64,000 nt of DNA from Polluticoccus soli. Its GTDB lineage: Bacteria; Bacteroidota; Bacteroidia; Chitinophagales; Chitinophagaceae. The stretch lies in contig NZ_JARJHT010000001.1 in the NCBI RefSeq assembly GCF_029269745.1, positions 992,001 to 1,056,000 of the forward strand. The letters are read 5' to 3'. The position numbers were made by a program, and so were the translations under genes. The notes under the pieces were generated by a model. The model did not search any database. It saw nothing but the letters and a program-made list of their open reading frames with translations, and had not been told where the DNA came from. The first letter of the stretch is position 1. Each line of letters starts with the position of its first letter. Positions 35,286-44,479 of this stretch are shown in pieces.

Positions 35286-36659
35286 ATGCTTTACGCGATA
35301 GTGGATATAGAAACAACGGGGAGTTTTGCTTCGGGTAATGGCATTACAGAAATAGCCATCGCCATACATGATGGCGAGCAGGTGATCAACTTCTACGAAA
35401 CACTGGTCAATCCTCACCAGGCTATCCCATATTTTATCCAATCGCTTACCGGCATCACCAACGAAATGGTGGCTAATGCGCCTTCTTTCGAAGAGGTAGC
35501 AGGACAAATACACGAGCTGCTGCAAGACAAGGTTTTTGTGGCACACAATGTCAACTTCGACTACTCGTTTGTAAAACACCATTTGCAGGAAGCCGGTTAT
35601 AAGCTGGAAGAGAAAAAACTCTGCACCGTTCGCCTTTCACGCAAAATACTGCCCGGCAAAAAAAGCTATAGCCTTGGCAAGCTTTGTCGCGAGCTGGGTA
35701 TAGGCCTTGACAATCACCACCGCGCAGGTGGCGATACCATGGCCACCGCCAACCTGTTTACCATGCTGGTAGCCAACGATGCTGCTGGCGTGATACCACA
35801 AATGCTGAAGGGCCGTAACCGCGAGCAATACCTGCCACCACACCTGCCGGTAGAGCAACTGGATAATTTACCTCGCGGTGCCGGCGTATACTATTTCTAC
35901 AACGAAGTAGGTAAGCCTATTTATGTAGGTAAGGCCAACAATATATTCAAGCGCGTAAAAAGCCATTTCTCTAATAATAAATCCGGCAAACAGAAACAGG
36001 ATTTCCTGCGCGAGATACACCGTATCAGCTATAAGGAATGCGCTACAGAACTGATGGCACACATTCTGGAGAGCACAGAAATACGTAGGCTGTGGCCGCG
36101 TTACAACCGCAGCCAGCGTGGCTACCTGCCGCAGTTTGGTTTGTTCGTGTACGAAGACCGTTCGGGCTTCAAGCGTTTTGCAATAGAGAAGAACAAACAC
36201 TATTACAAGCCGCTCTATACTTTCAATACACTCATTGAAGGACACAACTGGCTGCGTGAGCTGATAGGAGAATTTGATCTCTGCCCACGCCTGTGCAACC
36301 TGGCTAAGGTGGCTGATTGCGGCAATGGCGAAGTAGCTTCGAATACAAAATGGGATTGTGAAATTCACAACAACCCAACCAGCTACAACAAAAGAGCCGA
36401 CGACGCCATCACATGGATAGGCAAACACCTTCCCAGCTTCGCCTTTATCGACAAAGGGATCGATGAAAGCGAGCAGAGCTGCATCCTGGTGAAGAAGGGT
36501 AATTTTTACGGCATGGGCTACATCCAAAACAGCCTTCAACTTGATGACATCGAGCTGTTGCAGGAAAAGCTGGAACCATACCAAGACAATGACTACATCC
36601 GCAACCTGATACTCAAACACGCAGCCGCCTTTCCCGAAAAGTGCTACACCTTCGGTTAA
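35286..36659 (+). CDS. DnaQ-like exonuclease fused to GIY-YIG endonuclease
   Basis: A 457-residue two-domain nuclease. Residues 1-165 are a DEDDh 3'-5' exonuclease with D7/E9, D92, H145 and D150. Residues about 195-280 are a UvrC-type GIY-YIG domain (GVYYF 200-204, PIYVGKA 211-217, E near 257). The remaining 180 residues resemble the UvrC/Cho extension and are unassigned. Such epsilon-UvrC fusions occur widely and are linked to DNA repair or proofreading-like processing. It is a single gene. Confidence 0.92.
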   Translation: MLYAIVDIETTGSFASGNGITEIAIAIHDGEQVINFYETLVNPHQAIPYFIQSLTGITNEMVANAPSFEEVAGQIHELLQDKVFVAHNVNFDYSFVKHHLQEAGYKLEEKKLCTVRLSRKILPGKKSYSLGKLCRELGIGLDNHHRAGGDTMATANLFTMLVANDAAGVIPQMLKGRNREQYLPPHLPVEQLDNLPRGAGVYYFYNEVGKPIYVGKANNIFKRVKSHFSNNKSGKQKQDFLREIHRISYKECATELMAHILESTEIRRLWPRYNRSQRGYLPQFGLFVYEDRSGFKRFAIEKNKHYYKPLYTFNTLIEGHNWLRELIGEFDLCPRLCNLAKVADCGNGEVASNTKWDCEIHNNPTSYNKRADDAITWIGKHLPSFAFIDKGIDESEQSCILVKKGNFYGMGYIQNSLQLDDIELLQEKLEPYQDNDYIRNLILKHAAAFPEKCYTFG

Positions 36660-36724
36660 TTATTTTAGCTATCTAAATGACAATCTGATTACTTACAGCT
36701 ATAACTGCCGTATAAACATTTGTA

Positions 36725-36732
36725 TAATTTTG
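36725..36732 (+). promoter_or_regulatory. -7 box for the beta-barrel protein gene
   Basis: TAATTTTG, exact TAnnTTTG, 19 nt before the ATG at 36752. Confidence 0.45.
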
Positions 36733-36751
36733 TGACTAACTATAGTTACCA

Positions 36752-37351
36752 ATGAAGCTTATAGCAGGATTGATCGTTTGTATACTCCCTATCATGGCTA
36801 CCGCGCAAAGCCTTACTGCCGGCATACATGGAGGCATCATGTACAACACAGCACCAAAGCCTGCCACCACAACTGCTGTAAAGCCATACGGATCGCTACG
36901 TGTGTATAAACCAATAAATGATATTGAACTCGGGTTCTGCCTCGACATAGGTTCGCTCGATGCCAATACCACCGTTCAATATGTCGATTCATCCAAAAAA
37001 GCGTTGCAGGTCATTGCATATACCGAAGAATACGCACGCTATTTTATCATGCCGAATATTTCAGTCAACTCGCGCACACCGCTAAAATTTGGCAGTTGGT
37101 ACTTCGGCGCCAACATTGGCTACATGTTTGGCAAAACAACATTTATGGAGGCACCGACGCCTTACACGGTGGTCAAACAAAACCAGGGCACTTACGGCGC
37201 CTCGGTAGGACTGCACACGGGATTAAACATTAACGCCGGCAACAAACTTGGTTTCAATATAGAAGCGGCAGGCCGTTACACCAGCATTGGCAAAAACCGC
37301 CCAAAGCTTTTCTATTTTCCTTTGTCTGCAGGATTGCAGTATGCATTCTGA
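36752..37351 (+). CDS. Small outer-membrane beta-barrel protein
   Basis: A 199-residue exported protein. Signal peptide 1-18 (ending MATAQ). The mature part is alternating beta strands rich in G/Y/N, with the terminal strand FPLSAGLQYAF ending in Phe, the BAM recognition pattern. The size suits an eight-strand OmpA/OmpX-like barrel. Its specific role is unknown. It converges on pfkA with a 2-bp gap between stop codons. Confidence 0.75.
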   Translation: MKLIAGLIVCILPIMATAQSLTAGIHGGIMYNTAPKPATTTAVKPYGSLRVYKPINDIELGFCLDIGSLDANTTVQYVDSSKKALQVIAYTEEYARYFIMPNISVNSRTPLKFGSWYFGANIGYMFGKTTFMEAPTPYTVVKQNQGTYGASVGLHTGLNINAGNKLGFNIEAAGRYTSIGKNRPKLFYFPLSAGLQYAF

Positions 37352-37353
37352 CC

Positions 37354-38337
37354 TTATGCCGACAACACGTGTATCATCTCTACCATGTCCGCGCGTAGCG
37401 TATTGTTAGTTTTAATTGCCTGTGTAAATGGAGTGAATACAACTTCATCATTCACTATACCCAGCATGCATTGGGTTCGGTCATCTCGCAATGCGTTTAC
37501 CGCTGCATACCCGAGCCTGCTGGCCAGCACACGGTCGGCATAACTAGGCGAGCCACCGCGCTGTATATGACCTAAAATTGTAGCTCGCACGTCGATATTC
37601 GGAAAGCGCTCAACGATCTTTTTATATATCGCTTCAGACCCACCAAAATCATCTCCTTCCGCTACTACCAATATGTGTACTGTCTTCTTGCGACGTTCAT
37701 CGTAGTCGATCCTGTTCAGTACGGCTTCAATGTCGGTCACAGTCTCCGGCAGCAGTATATCTTCAGCGCCGCAGGCAATGCCGCTATTCAATGCGATATA
37801 TCCAGCATCCCGTCCCATCACTTCTACAATGAACAGGCGATCATGCGCTTCTGCTGTATCCCTGATCTTATCGATGGCTTCCACCGCGGTGTTAACTGCC
37901 GTATCAAAACCGATTGTATAATCTGTTCCCGCAAGGTCTTTATCGATAGTACCCGGTAAACCAACTGCCGGTATAGTGAACTTCTCAAAGAACTTGACCG
38001 CCCCACGAAATGTACCATCGCCGCCTATCAGTACGAGTGCCTCTATTCCATGGCTGGTCAGCTGATCATAAGCCTTCTTCATGCCCTCGTCGGTCATGAA
38101 CTCCTTGCTACGTGCACTTTTTAAAATGGTGCCCCCACGTTGTATGATGTTTGCTACATCTGTAGTGGCCATTTTGTAAATATCGCCTTCTATCATGCCC
38201 TGGTAGCCGCGGCGAATGCCGTATACCTCAATGCCATGGTAAATGGCAGTGCGCACTACGGCGCGTATAGCTGCATTCATACCCGGGCTGTCGCCACCTG
38301 ATGTCATGATCCCGATCTTGCGGATGGTATTTGTCAT
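37354..38337 (-). CDS. pfkA: ATP-dependent 6-phosphofructokinase
   Basis: A 327-residue glycolytic kinase. Motifs: GIMTSGGDSPGMNAAIR (ATP site), GGDGTFRGA, VGLPGTIDKDLAGTDYTIGFDTA (substrate and catalytic Asp in the TIDKD loop), VMGRDAGYIAL and GHIQRGGSPS. The length is standard for the bacterial ATP-PFK. I chose the ATG at 38337 because the longer frame adds a hydrophobic leader that no PFK has. Glycine after the GGDG motif favours ATP over pyrophosphate as donor. Confidence 0.97.
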   Translation of the reverse strand: MTNTIRKIGIMTSGGDSPGMNAAIRAVVRTAIYHGIEVYGIRRGYQGMIEGDIYKMATTDVANIIQRGGTILKSARSKEFMTDEGMKKAYDQLTSHGIEALVLIGGDGTFRGAVKFFEKFTIPAVGLPGTIDKDLAGTDYTIGFDTAVNTAVEAIDKIRDTAEAHDRLFIVEVMGRDAGYIALNSGIACGAEDILLPETVTDIEAVLNRIDYDERRKKTVHILVVAEGDDFGGSEAIYKKIVERFPNIDVRATILGHIQRGGSPSYADRVLASRLGYAAVNALRDDRTQCMLGIVNDEVVFTPFTQAIKTNNTLRADMVEMIHVLSA

Positions 38338-38376
38338 AGCCTGAAAATTAGCGATTATCAAAATTCCTGCCAGCAC

Positions 38377-38415
38377 AAAAAAAAGACGGGCCACACTACC
38401 GGACCCGCCTTTTGC
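38377..38415 (-). terminator. Terminator after the carbonic anhydrase gene
   Basis: The minus strand forms AAAAGGCGGGTCC with GGCCCGTCTTTT and ends in eight T. It separates the SulP/carbonic anhydrase unit from pfkA. Confidence 0.8.
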
Positions 38416-38466
38416 CTGTGAGTAAACATAGGTACTACATCACGGCCTTAAATGAAGCATCTTTAT

Positions 38467-39141
38467 TTATGCTACAGAGGTTGCTGCAGCAGCCTCTGTC
38501 TTCATCAATGTATCTTGTTCGTAAAAGGTCACCTTACCGGTGGCCACATCGTACATGGCGGGCACTATCCCTACTCTGCCATCGTTTACTAAGTTACGAA
38601 TGATATCGCTTTTTTCAACTATCTGACGGACACTTTCTACAGCATTTATTTTTGCTACTTCATTTACAAAGTGTTGGTTACCCCCGGTCCTGTTGTCTGT
38701 CACAGTAGTTTCATTGGCTACGGCAGGTTTTATTTTTTCCAGCAGGTTGGTAATATGTCCCAATTGTACATCGTCGCATGCACCTTTTACAGCACCACAG
38801 TTGGTATGACCCAGCACCACTATCAGCCTTGATCCTACTACGGCGGTAGCATACTCCAGGCTTCCCAGAGTATTTTCAGAAATGATATTGCCGGCAATAC
38901 GGATGCTGAAGATATCGCCCAGTCCCAGGTCAAATATCAGTTCGGCCGATGTACGTGAATCCATGCAGCTCAAAATGGCCGCAAATGGCCACTGACCGTC
39001 TTTGGTATCGTTCATCTGCTCCAACAGATCGCGGTTCAGTTTCAGGTTATTGATGAAACGGAAGTTTCCTTCTTTCAGCGTAGCCAGGGCTTCTGCCGGG
39101 CTCACGTCTTGTGGTAATATTTTATGCTCGTGTTGTCTCAT
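38467..39141 (-). CDS. Beta-class carbonic anhydrase
   Basis: A 224-residue zinc enzyme that interconverts carbon dioxide and bicarbonate. The zinc ligands C59, H112 and C115 and the D61-S-R63 dyad are present (CMDSRTSAELIFDLGLGDIF, GHTNCGAVKGAC). It lies 23 bp downstream of the SulP transporter in one transcript, which suggests that the transporter carries bicarbonate and the pair supplies inorganic carbon. Confidence 0.96.
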   Translation of the reverse strand: MRQHEHKILPQDVSPAEALATLKEGNFRFINNLKLNRDLLEQMNDTKDGQWPFAAILSCMDSRTSAELIFDLGLGDIFSIRIAGNIISENTLGSLEYATAVVGSRLIVVLGHTNCGAVKGACDDVQLGHITNLLEKIKPAVANETTVTDNRTGGNQHFVNEVAKINAVESVRQIVEKSDIIRNLVNDGRVGIVPAMYDVATGKVTFYEQDTLMKTEAAAATSVA

Positions 39142-39164
39142 TTTGTTCTTTGTTTTATTAGGTA

Positions 39165-40829
39165 TTAGAGGTCGTTTTGTTCTGTAAGTTGTTTAATCAG
39201 GTTTTGAAAGCTGCCCGATGTACGCTTAGGTACTTCGCCTGTCTCCACAAAACCGGACACCAGCTGCTTTTCCGAGTTTGATGAAGACACCTTGTAGGTA
39301 TTCTTGAAACCTACCAGCGACATTTTGATGTTTTTTGTCGGCGCCTGGTTCTCATCGAAGTCGCGTATCAGATCCAGCACGTCGAAGTCGATGTACTCGG
39401 TATTGCTCGCATCTATGATCACGCTGCTGTTCTTCGGCAGGTTTTCCAGGGTTTGTTTAATACTGGCCTTGTTCAGAAAAGACACTTCCTGCGCAAGGTT
39501 CAGTTTTATCAGCTCACCGCTGGTAAAGCTGCTGCGCTGGAAGTAATACGCGATGCGCATGTTCTGACGCAGTATGTAGAATATGCTGATACACATACCT
39601 ATCGCTACACCTTTTAGCAGGTCGAGCGATACTACTGCAACAGCTGTCACAACGAAAGGAATGAATTGCGTTAAGCCGCCTTCCTTCCACATGTGTTTGA
39701 AAACCGATGGATTACACAGTCTATAACCGGTAAAGATCAGGATGGCTGCCAGCGCTGCTTTCGGTATCAGGTTGAGTGTTGCCGGTATTGCCGCAACGCA
39801 TATCAACAAAAGAGTACCGTGTACAATAGTCGACAGCTTAGTGCGCGCGCCGGCATTGATGTTGGCCGACGAACGAACGATAACCGATGTAACCGGTAAA
39901 CCGCCCAACAGGCCGCTCACCATGTTACCGATACCTTGTGCTTTCAGCTCACGGTTGGTTGGCGTATAGCGCTTCAGCGGGTCCAGCTTATCGGTTGCTT
40001 CTATACACAGCAGCGTTTCTATCGATGCTACTATCGCAATAACTGCACCCGTCTGCCAAACTTTTGGATTGGTAAAGCCAGCGAAGTCAGGCAGGGTGAA
40101 CTGGTTGACAAACTCGCTGGCGCTTGTTGCTATAGGTAGATTTACCAAATGAGTCGTATCCAGCGCCAGCGCTGAACCGTTCATCTTGAACAGTTCGTTG
40201 ACGAGCACACCCAGCACAACCACTAATAGTCCGCTTGGTATCAGCTTTAGTTTTTGGAATGGCTTGGTCGTCCACAATACCAGGATAGCCAAACCAACCA
40301 ATGCAATAACTGCCGCCCCAGGCTGAATATGTTCGAGCGCGCCTGTAATATCTGTCCACTGGAAACCGTCGTCGGCATCCATCATGTTGGCGTTGTTGGG
40401 TGGCTCGTAACCAACCGCCTCTGGTAGTTGTTTCAGAATGATAGTCAGGCCGATACCTGCCAGCATCCCTTCAATAACACTGTTGGGGAAATAGTTGGCA
40501 ATAGAGCCGGCCTTCAAAAATCCCAGCACCAGCTGAACAGCTCCGGCCACCATTACGGCACAAAGAAATATGTCGAACGCGCCAAGATCGTTGATAGCCA
40601 CCAGTACGATAGCCGTAAGACCCGCGGCTGGTCCAACAACACTAAGCGCGGATCCGCTCAGCGCACCAATAACAAGACCGCCTACGATACCGGCCACGAT
40701 ACCCGCAAACAACGGTGCGCCTGATGCCTGCGCAATACCAAGACACAACGGAAGGGCAATAAGAAATACGATAAGACCTGCAAGCAAGTCTTTTTTATAG
40801 CTTGAGAAAAAAGATACTTTCTGATTCAT
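39165..40829 (-). CDS. SulP-family anion transporter with STAS domain
   Basis: A 554-residue transporter. About twelve membrane segments span residues 10-415, with the SulP N-terminal signature KKDLLAGLIVFLIALPLCLGIAQASG and the G-A-x-S-G-S-A-L-S-V-V-G-P-A-A-G-L-T motif. The C-terminal 130 residues form a STAS-like domain (SVIIDASNTEYIDFDVLDLI). The carbonic anhydrase gene follows at 23 bp, pointing to bicarbonate rather than sulfate as substrate, as in BicA-like systems. A small His-rich membrane protein gene lies 84 bp upstream on the same strand. Confidence 0.93.
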   Translation of the reverse strand: MNQKVSFFSSYKKDLLAGLIVFLIALPLCLGIAQASGAPLFAGIVAGIVGGLVIGALSGSALSVVGPAAGLTAIVLVAINDLGAFDIFLCAVMVAGAVQLVLGFLKAGSIANYFPNSVIEGMLAGIGLTIILKQLPEAVGYEPPNNANMMDADDGFQWTDITGALEHIQPGAAVIALVGLAILVLWTTKPFQKLKLIPSGLLVVVLGVLVNELFKMNGSALALDTTHLVNLPIATSASEFVNQFTLPDFAGFTNPKVWQTGAVIAIVASIETLLCIEATDKLDPLKRYTPTNRELKAQGIGNMVSGLLGGLPVTSVIVRSSANINAGARTKLSTIVHGTLLLICVAAIPATLNLIPKAALAAILIFTGYRLCNPSVFKHMWKEGGLTQFIPFVVTAVAVVSLDLLKGVAIGMCISIFYILRQNMRIAYYFQRSSFTSGELIKLNLAQEVSFLNKASIKQTLENLPKNSSVIIDASNTEYIDFDVLDLIRDFDENQAPTKNIKMSLVGFKNTYKVSSSNSEKQLVSGFVETGEVPKRTSGSFQNLIKQLTEQNDL

Positions 40830-40913
40830 ATAATGACTTATTCAAAATGGTTAAGACGCAGGCATGGCCATACGCATACAATTCGTCCTTACGGACAAGT
40901 TTGAAAGAAGACG

Positions 40914-41216
40914 TTATATGAAGTTGGGAGGAGGCGTGAGGATGTCGGGAACGAAATGCCGTGGCAAATGTTCGGACCGGTGGAGCGTGAGTTCCACTAT
41001 TTTGGTGAAATGGATGACTGACGCCACCGTTTCGTATTTAGCAAAGATCTTGGTATCTGATTCTTTTTTGATCTTGGATCCCGGAGGGCTATCATCCGCC
41101 GTTTCGTGGATCTCCTCGGTCATCTGGCCTTTGAAAAGGATGCTGCCTATCTCCTTCACAGGCAGCACCTGGAAGCTGAAGATCAGTAAGAATATATAGG
41201 CGATAAATTTCTTCAT
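40914..41216 (-). CDS. Small exported protein with His-rich PDIxxPPPN tail
   Basis: A 100-residue protein with an N-terminal hydrophobic helix or signal (KKFIAYIFLLIFSFQVLPV), a polar middle containing ILFKGQMTEEIHE, and a His-rich end (HFTKIVELTLHRSEHLPRHF) finishing PDILTPPPN plus two residues. The start at 41216 is preferred to 41249, since the longer form adds a polar leader. The family is unrecognised, but the ending matches the protein at 32359-32916. It precedes the SulP/carbonic anhydrase genes on the same strand. Confidence 0.7.
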   Translation of the reverse strand: MKKFIAYIFLLIFSFQVLPVKEIGSILFKGQMTEEIHETADDSPPGSKIKKESDTKIFAKYETVASVIHFTKIVELTLHRSEHLPRHFVPDILTPPPNFI

Positions 41217-41352
41217 CCGTGGCAAAGAAAGGCAAAAACTCCGTTCCATCCGCCAGTTTTGCCGATAAGAAATTGTTAAACCGGATAATTAAAAACTATA
41301 TCCATTGCCAGCAAACGCTTTAGCGCCCATCGGCTTACTGCCTGTTTTGCGC

Positions 41353-41360
41353 TATGTTTG
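41353..41360 (+). promoter_or_regulatory. -7 box for the TPR protein gene
   Basis: TATGTTTG, exact TAnnTTTG, 6 nt before the ATG at 41367. It overlaps the in-frame TTG at 41358, which is therefore not the start. Confidence 0.5.
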
Positions 41361-41366
41361 CACTAT

Positions 41367-42455
41367 ATGGGTATGGTTCGAACATGTTTTTTAGCCCTTA
41401 GCATGCTGGCACTGGTAAATACTTCCACAGCCCAGCAGTCTGTTTCCTGGCCTTCGCCGGAAGTGGAGCAGATGTACAAGCAGGCCCGCGAATTTCACTC
41501 GAAAGGTAACCTGAAACAGGCCATCATGATGTACAAGCAAGCTATACAGGCTGCTCCCGGCATCATGCTGCTGCACCGTGAGCTGGGACAGGCACAATAC
41601 ATCTCAGGCGATTATGCTGAAGCTCAGAATACCCTGCAACCTGTTATAGACAATGGCGCTGCCGATGAGGAAACCTACCACATCATGGCTTCCAGCCAGA
41701 TGTCTCGTGGCGACCACAAAAAGGCACGCAATACTATAAAAGCCGCCCTGGAGCGCTATCCGCACTCAGGTATATTATATAACCTGTCGGGCAAAATGTA
41801 CGAGGCCAACAATGAACGCCCTGAAGCGCTGCAAGCCTGGCTGCTCGGCATAGAGAACGATCCCGGCTACCATATTAACTATTACGATGCTGCCCGTGCC
41901 TACATGGATGCCGGCGTCTACACATGGGCTATCCTGTATGGCGAAATGTTCATCAATATAGAACAACAAACACCCCGTTCTCACGACATGAGAAAGATGG
42001 TGATGAACTCATATGCAAAAATGTTCCAGTCGGTAGAAGCAGTGAAATTTGGCAAGACCAATGCGCCTGTTTCCGGCTTTGAGCGGGCGGTATACAATAC
42101 TTATATCAAGCTTTCCCCGGTTGTAGCTGATGGCTTTACCGCCGAAAACCTGACCATGCTGCGCACGCGCTTTATGATGGACTGGTTCACCATGGGTTAT
42201 AACAGGAGGTTTCCTTTCAGTCTCTTTACCCGCCACGACGATATGATCCGCAACGGATACTTCGATATCTACAACCAGTGGCTGTTCGGCAAGGCCGAAA
42301 ATCCGGCTGTCTACGATGCATGGACTAAGTTTCACGCCGATGCTATACCGGAAATGGAAGAATACCTGAAAGAGAACCCATACCACCCGGGCGGAGCTGA
42401 TTTCCATAATAATAAACAGGTAGACGACCTTTTTAAGAAGAAGAAAAAAGGCTAA
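41367..42455 (+). CDS. Exported TPR-repeat protein
   Basis: A 362-residue protein with signal peptide (about 1-23, ending NTSTAQ). Four or five TPR units lie in residues 35-205, for example A-R-E-F-H-S-K-G-N-L-K-Q-A-I-M-M-Y-K-Q-A-I and later RGDHKKARNTIKAALERYP. The C-terminal 150 residues are aromatic-rich and unassigned, ending in a lysine run. It is probably a periplasmic scaffold. It lies directly upstream of the SurA-like gene, which has its own promoter. Confidence 0.8.
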   Translation: MGMVRTCFLALSMLALVNTSTAQQSVSWPSPEVEQMYKQAREFHSKGNLKQAIMMYKQAIQAAPGIMLLHRELGQAQYISGDYAEAQNTLQPVIDNGAADEETYHIMASSQMSRGDHKKARNTIKAALERYPHSGILYNLSGKMYEANNERPEALQAWLLGIENDPGYHINYYDAARAYMDAGVYTWAILYGEMFINIEQQTPRSHDMRKMVMNSYAKMFQSVEAVKFGKTNAPVSGFERAVYNTYIKLSPVVADGFTAENLTMLRTRFMMDWFTMGYNRRFPFSLFTRHDDMIRNGYFDIYNQWLFGKAENPAVYDAWTKFHADAIPEMEEYLKENPYHPGGADFHNNKQVDDLFKKKKKG

Positions 42456-42482
42456 TAATAAAGTTAAAATCTCCCCCGGCCC

Positions 42483-42512
42483 TTTGGTTCGGACCTAAAT
42501 ACACTACTTTTG
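42483..42512 (+). promoter_or_regulatory. Canonical promoter of the SurA-like gene
   Basis: TTTG (42483-42486), 18-bp spacer, TACTTTTG (42505-42512). It fits the Bacteroidota sigma-70-type consensus. The ATG follows 24 nt later at 42537. Confidence 0.75.
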
Positions 42513-42536
42513 CCCCTTATACGTTTTCACAAGATC

Positions 42537-43907
42537 ATGACCAGGAAAAGCTTTTTCCAATTTACTTATAGTATTGCTACCCTGTTATTTGTGCTGGCTA
42601 TTTCGGCCGGCGCCCATGCCCAGACGCTCGATAAGATCGTAGCGGTTATCGGCAAGAACCGCATCATCCTTCAGTCTGAGCTGGATGCTGAAGCGGCCAA
42701 CTACAAACAACAGATGCCCGAATTTCACGACTCAATGAAATGCGATCTGCTTCAGCAGATGATCATGCGCAAAATGCTGGTAGAACAGGCGGAGCGTGAT
42801 AGTATCCCTTTAAGCGACGAAGAAGTAGATGGTACCCTGGAGCAGCGCGTGCGTTATTTCATCAGCCTGTATGGCTCTAAAGAAAAGCTGGAAGAGATCT
42901 CTGGTAAAACCATTTACCAGCTGAAAGAAGAGAACCGCGAGATCATTAAAGAAGGTATGCTGTCTGAAAGGATGCAATCCAAGATCCTGCAGAACGTAAA
43001 AGTTACTCCTGCCGAAGTGCAGGTGTTCTATAAACAGATACCCGCCGATAGCCTTCCTTTCTTCCCGGCTACGGTTGAGATGGGACAGATCGTGATCGAC
43101 CCACCACTGAACCCCGAACTGGAGGCTTATACCCGCCAGGAAATGGAGAAGATCCGCAAAGAGATAGTGGAGGGCGGTAAGGATTTTGAAGTGATGGCCG
43201 GCCTGCATAGCCAGGACCCCGGCAGCCGCGATAACGGTGGTGATCTTGGTACTATCAGTCGTACCGATGTGGTGCCTGAATTTGCTGCCGCAGCATATAA
43301 ACTGCAGAACGGAGAGATATCTCCTGTTATCAAATCAAAGTTTGGTTTCCACATCATACAGATGGTAGCACGTAAAGGCGACCAGGTACACGTTCGTCAC
43401 ATCCTGAAACGACCTGAGCGTACTTCTGGCGACTTCAAGATAGCCATGACGAAACTGGACAGCATACGTGCACAGCTGGTAGCCGGTACAATCACCTTCC
43501 AGGAAGCAGTAGGCAAATACAATACAGACGAAGCAGCCAGTCGTACCGGTGGTATGATAGCCGACCAGCAAACGGGAAGCACCAGCCTTGAGATCGACAA
43601 ATTGGATCCTGCGCTGGCGCTGATGATCGACACGTTGCAGCCCGGCACTTTCTCCAGCCCCCAGATTTTCGACAAGGGTAATGGCGAACGTTCTACACGC
43701 ATCGTATACATGCGCAGCATCACCAAGCCACACAAGGCCAACCTGCAGGATGACTACGGCCGCATACAGGAAGTAGCCCTACAGCAAAAGAAAGCTAAGA
43801 AGCTGGACGAGTGGATGGCTGAGAAATCACCTTCTTACTATCTGAAGGTGGATGAAGAATACAGCAACTGTCACGCTATACGCCAGTTGAATAGCGTTAA
43901 GAGATAG
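42537..43907 (+). CDS. SurA-like periplasmic peptidyl-prolyl isomerase
   Basis: A 456-residue exported chaperone. Signal peptide about 1-29 (ending GAHAQ). The SurA N-terminal domain runs about 30-175 (VAVIGKNRIILQSELDAEA, then LLQQMIMRKMLVEQAERD). Two parvulin/PpiC domains follow, with SRDNGGDLGTISRTDVVPEF and KFGFHIIQ in the first and DEAASRTGGMI in the second. It helps fold outer-membrane barrel proteins. The start is set by the promoter at 42483-42512, which overlaps the longer frame. Confidence 0.93.
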   Translation: MTRKSFFQFTYSIATLLFVLAISAGAHAQTLDKIVAVIGKNRIILQSELDAEAANYKQQMPEFHDSMKCDLLQQMIMRKMLVEQAERDSIPLSDEEVDGTLEQRVRYFISLYGSKEKLEEISGKTIYQLKEENREIIKEGMLSERMQSKILQNVKVTPAEVQVFYKQIPADSLPFFPATVEMGQIVIDPPLNPELEAYTRQEMEKIRKEIVEGGKDFEVMAGLHSQDPGSRDNGGDLGTISRTDVVPEFAAAAYKLQNGEISPVIKSKFGFHIIQMVARKGDQVHVRHILKRPERTSGDFKIAMTKLDSIRAQLVAGTITFQEAVGKYNTDEAASRTGGMIADQQTGSTSLEIDKLDPALALMIDTLQPGTFSSPQIFDKGNGERSTRIVYMRSITKPHKANLQDDYGRIQEVALQQKKAKKLDEWMAEKSPSYYLKVDEEYSNCHAIRQLNSVKR

Positions 43908-43927
43908 CCCATAAAAACATTCAGAAT

Positions 43928-43960
43928 AAAAATGCCGTTGCGATTGCAGCGGCATTTTTA
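43928..43960 (+). terminator. Terminator after the SurA-like gene
   Basis: Stem AAAAATGCCGTTGC with GCAGCGGCATTTTT (one G-U pair), GATT loop and T tail. Confidence 0.85.
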
Positions 43961-44002
43961 TTTAATGCGACAGTGGCTTATTTTGAGAGAAAACCAACAG
44001 CT

Positions 44003-44479
44003 ATGGAACCTGTAGTGTCTTCTATTTTCGATGAGATGGAGCAATACAAGCCCCTACCTTATGCTTCCAACTGGCTGCGTTTAGCGAACAACCTGATAGA
44101 TAGCATTATCGCTCTTTTGCTGCTCCTGTTGATCCAGAACGTGCTCGACGTGATCACAACATTATCTGGTATCAATATTTCCGGAATTTTCGTCAGCGAA
44201 GAACCGTTAGACCGCCTACTCGCATATCTGTGTAACTCCTTTTTCATGTTCGTTCTTTATCTTCTCTTCGAAGGGTCAACAAAGGGCCGCACGCCTGGAA
44301 AACTGGTAACCGGCACACGAGCAGTACGAGAAGACAATACACCAATAACCTGGGACGACGCGGTTATTCGTTCGCTGTTCCGGTTTATACCCTTCGAAGC
44401 ACTCAGCGCATTTAGCAGCAATGGCCTCTGGCACGATCGCCTTTCTAAAACAAGAGTAGTAAAAACACGAGGCTACTGA
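44003..44479 (+). CDS. RDD-family membrane protein
   Basis: A 158-residue protein with two long membrane segments (about 35-60 and 75-95) and a third near the C-terminus. The family pattern is seen as LRLANNLIDSIIALLLLLL (RxxxxxxD), FEGSTKGRTPGKLVTGT and DAVIRSLFRFIPFEAL. The function of RDD proteins is mostly unknown; some act in ion transport. The first in-frame start is GTG at 43973; the ATG at 44003 gives the usual family start. Its 3' end overlaps the convergent gene by 7 bp. Confidence 0.9.
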   Translation: MEPVVSSIFDEMEQYKPLPYASNWLRLANNLIDSIIALLLLLLIQNVLDVITTLSGINISGIFVSEEPLDRLLAYLCNSFFMFVLYLLFEGSTKGRTPGKLVTGTRAVREDNTPITWDDAVIRSLFRFIPFEALSAFSSNGLWHDRLSKTRVVKTRGY

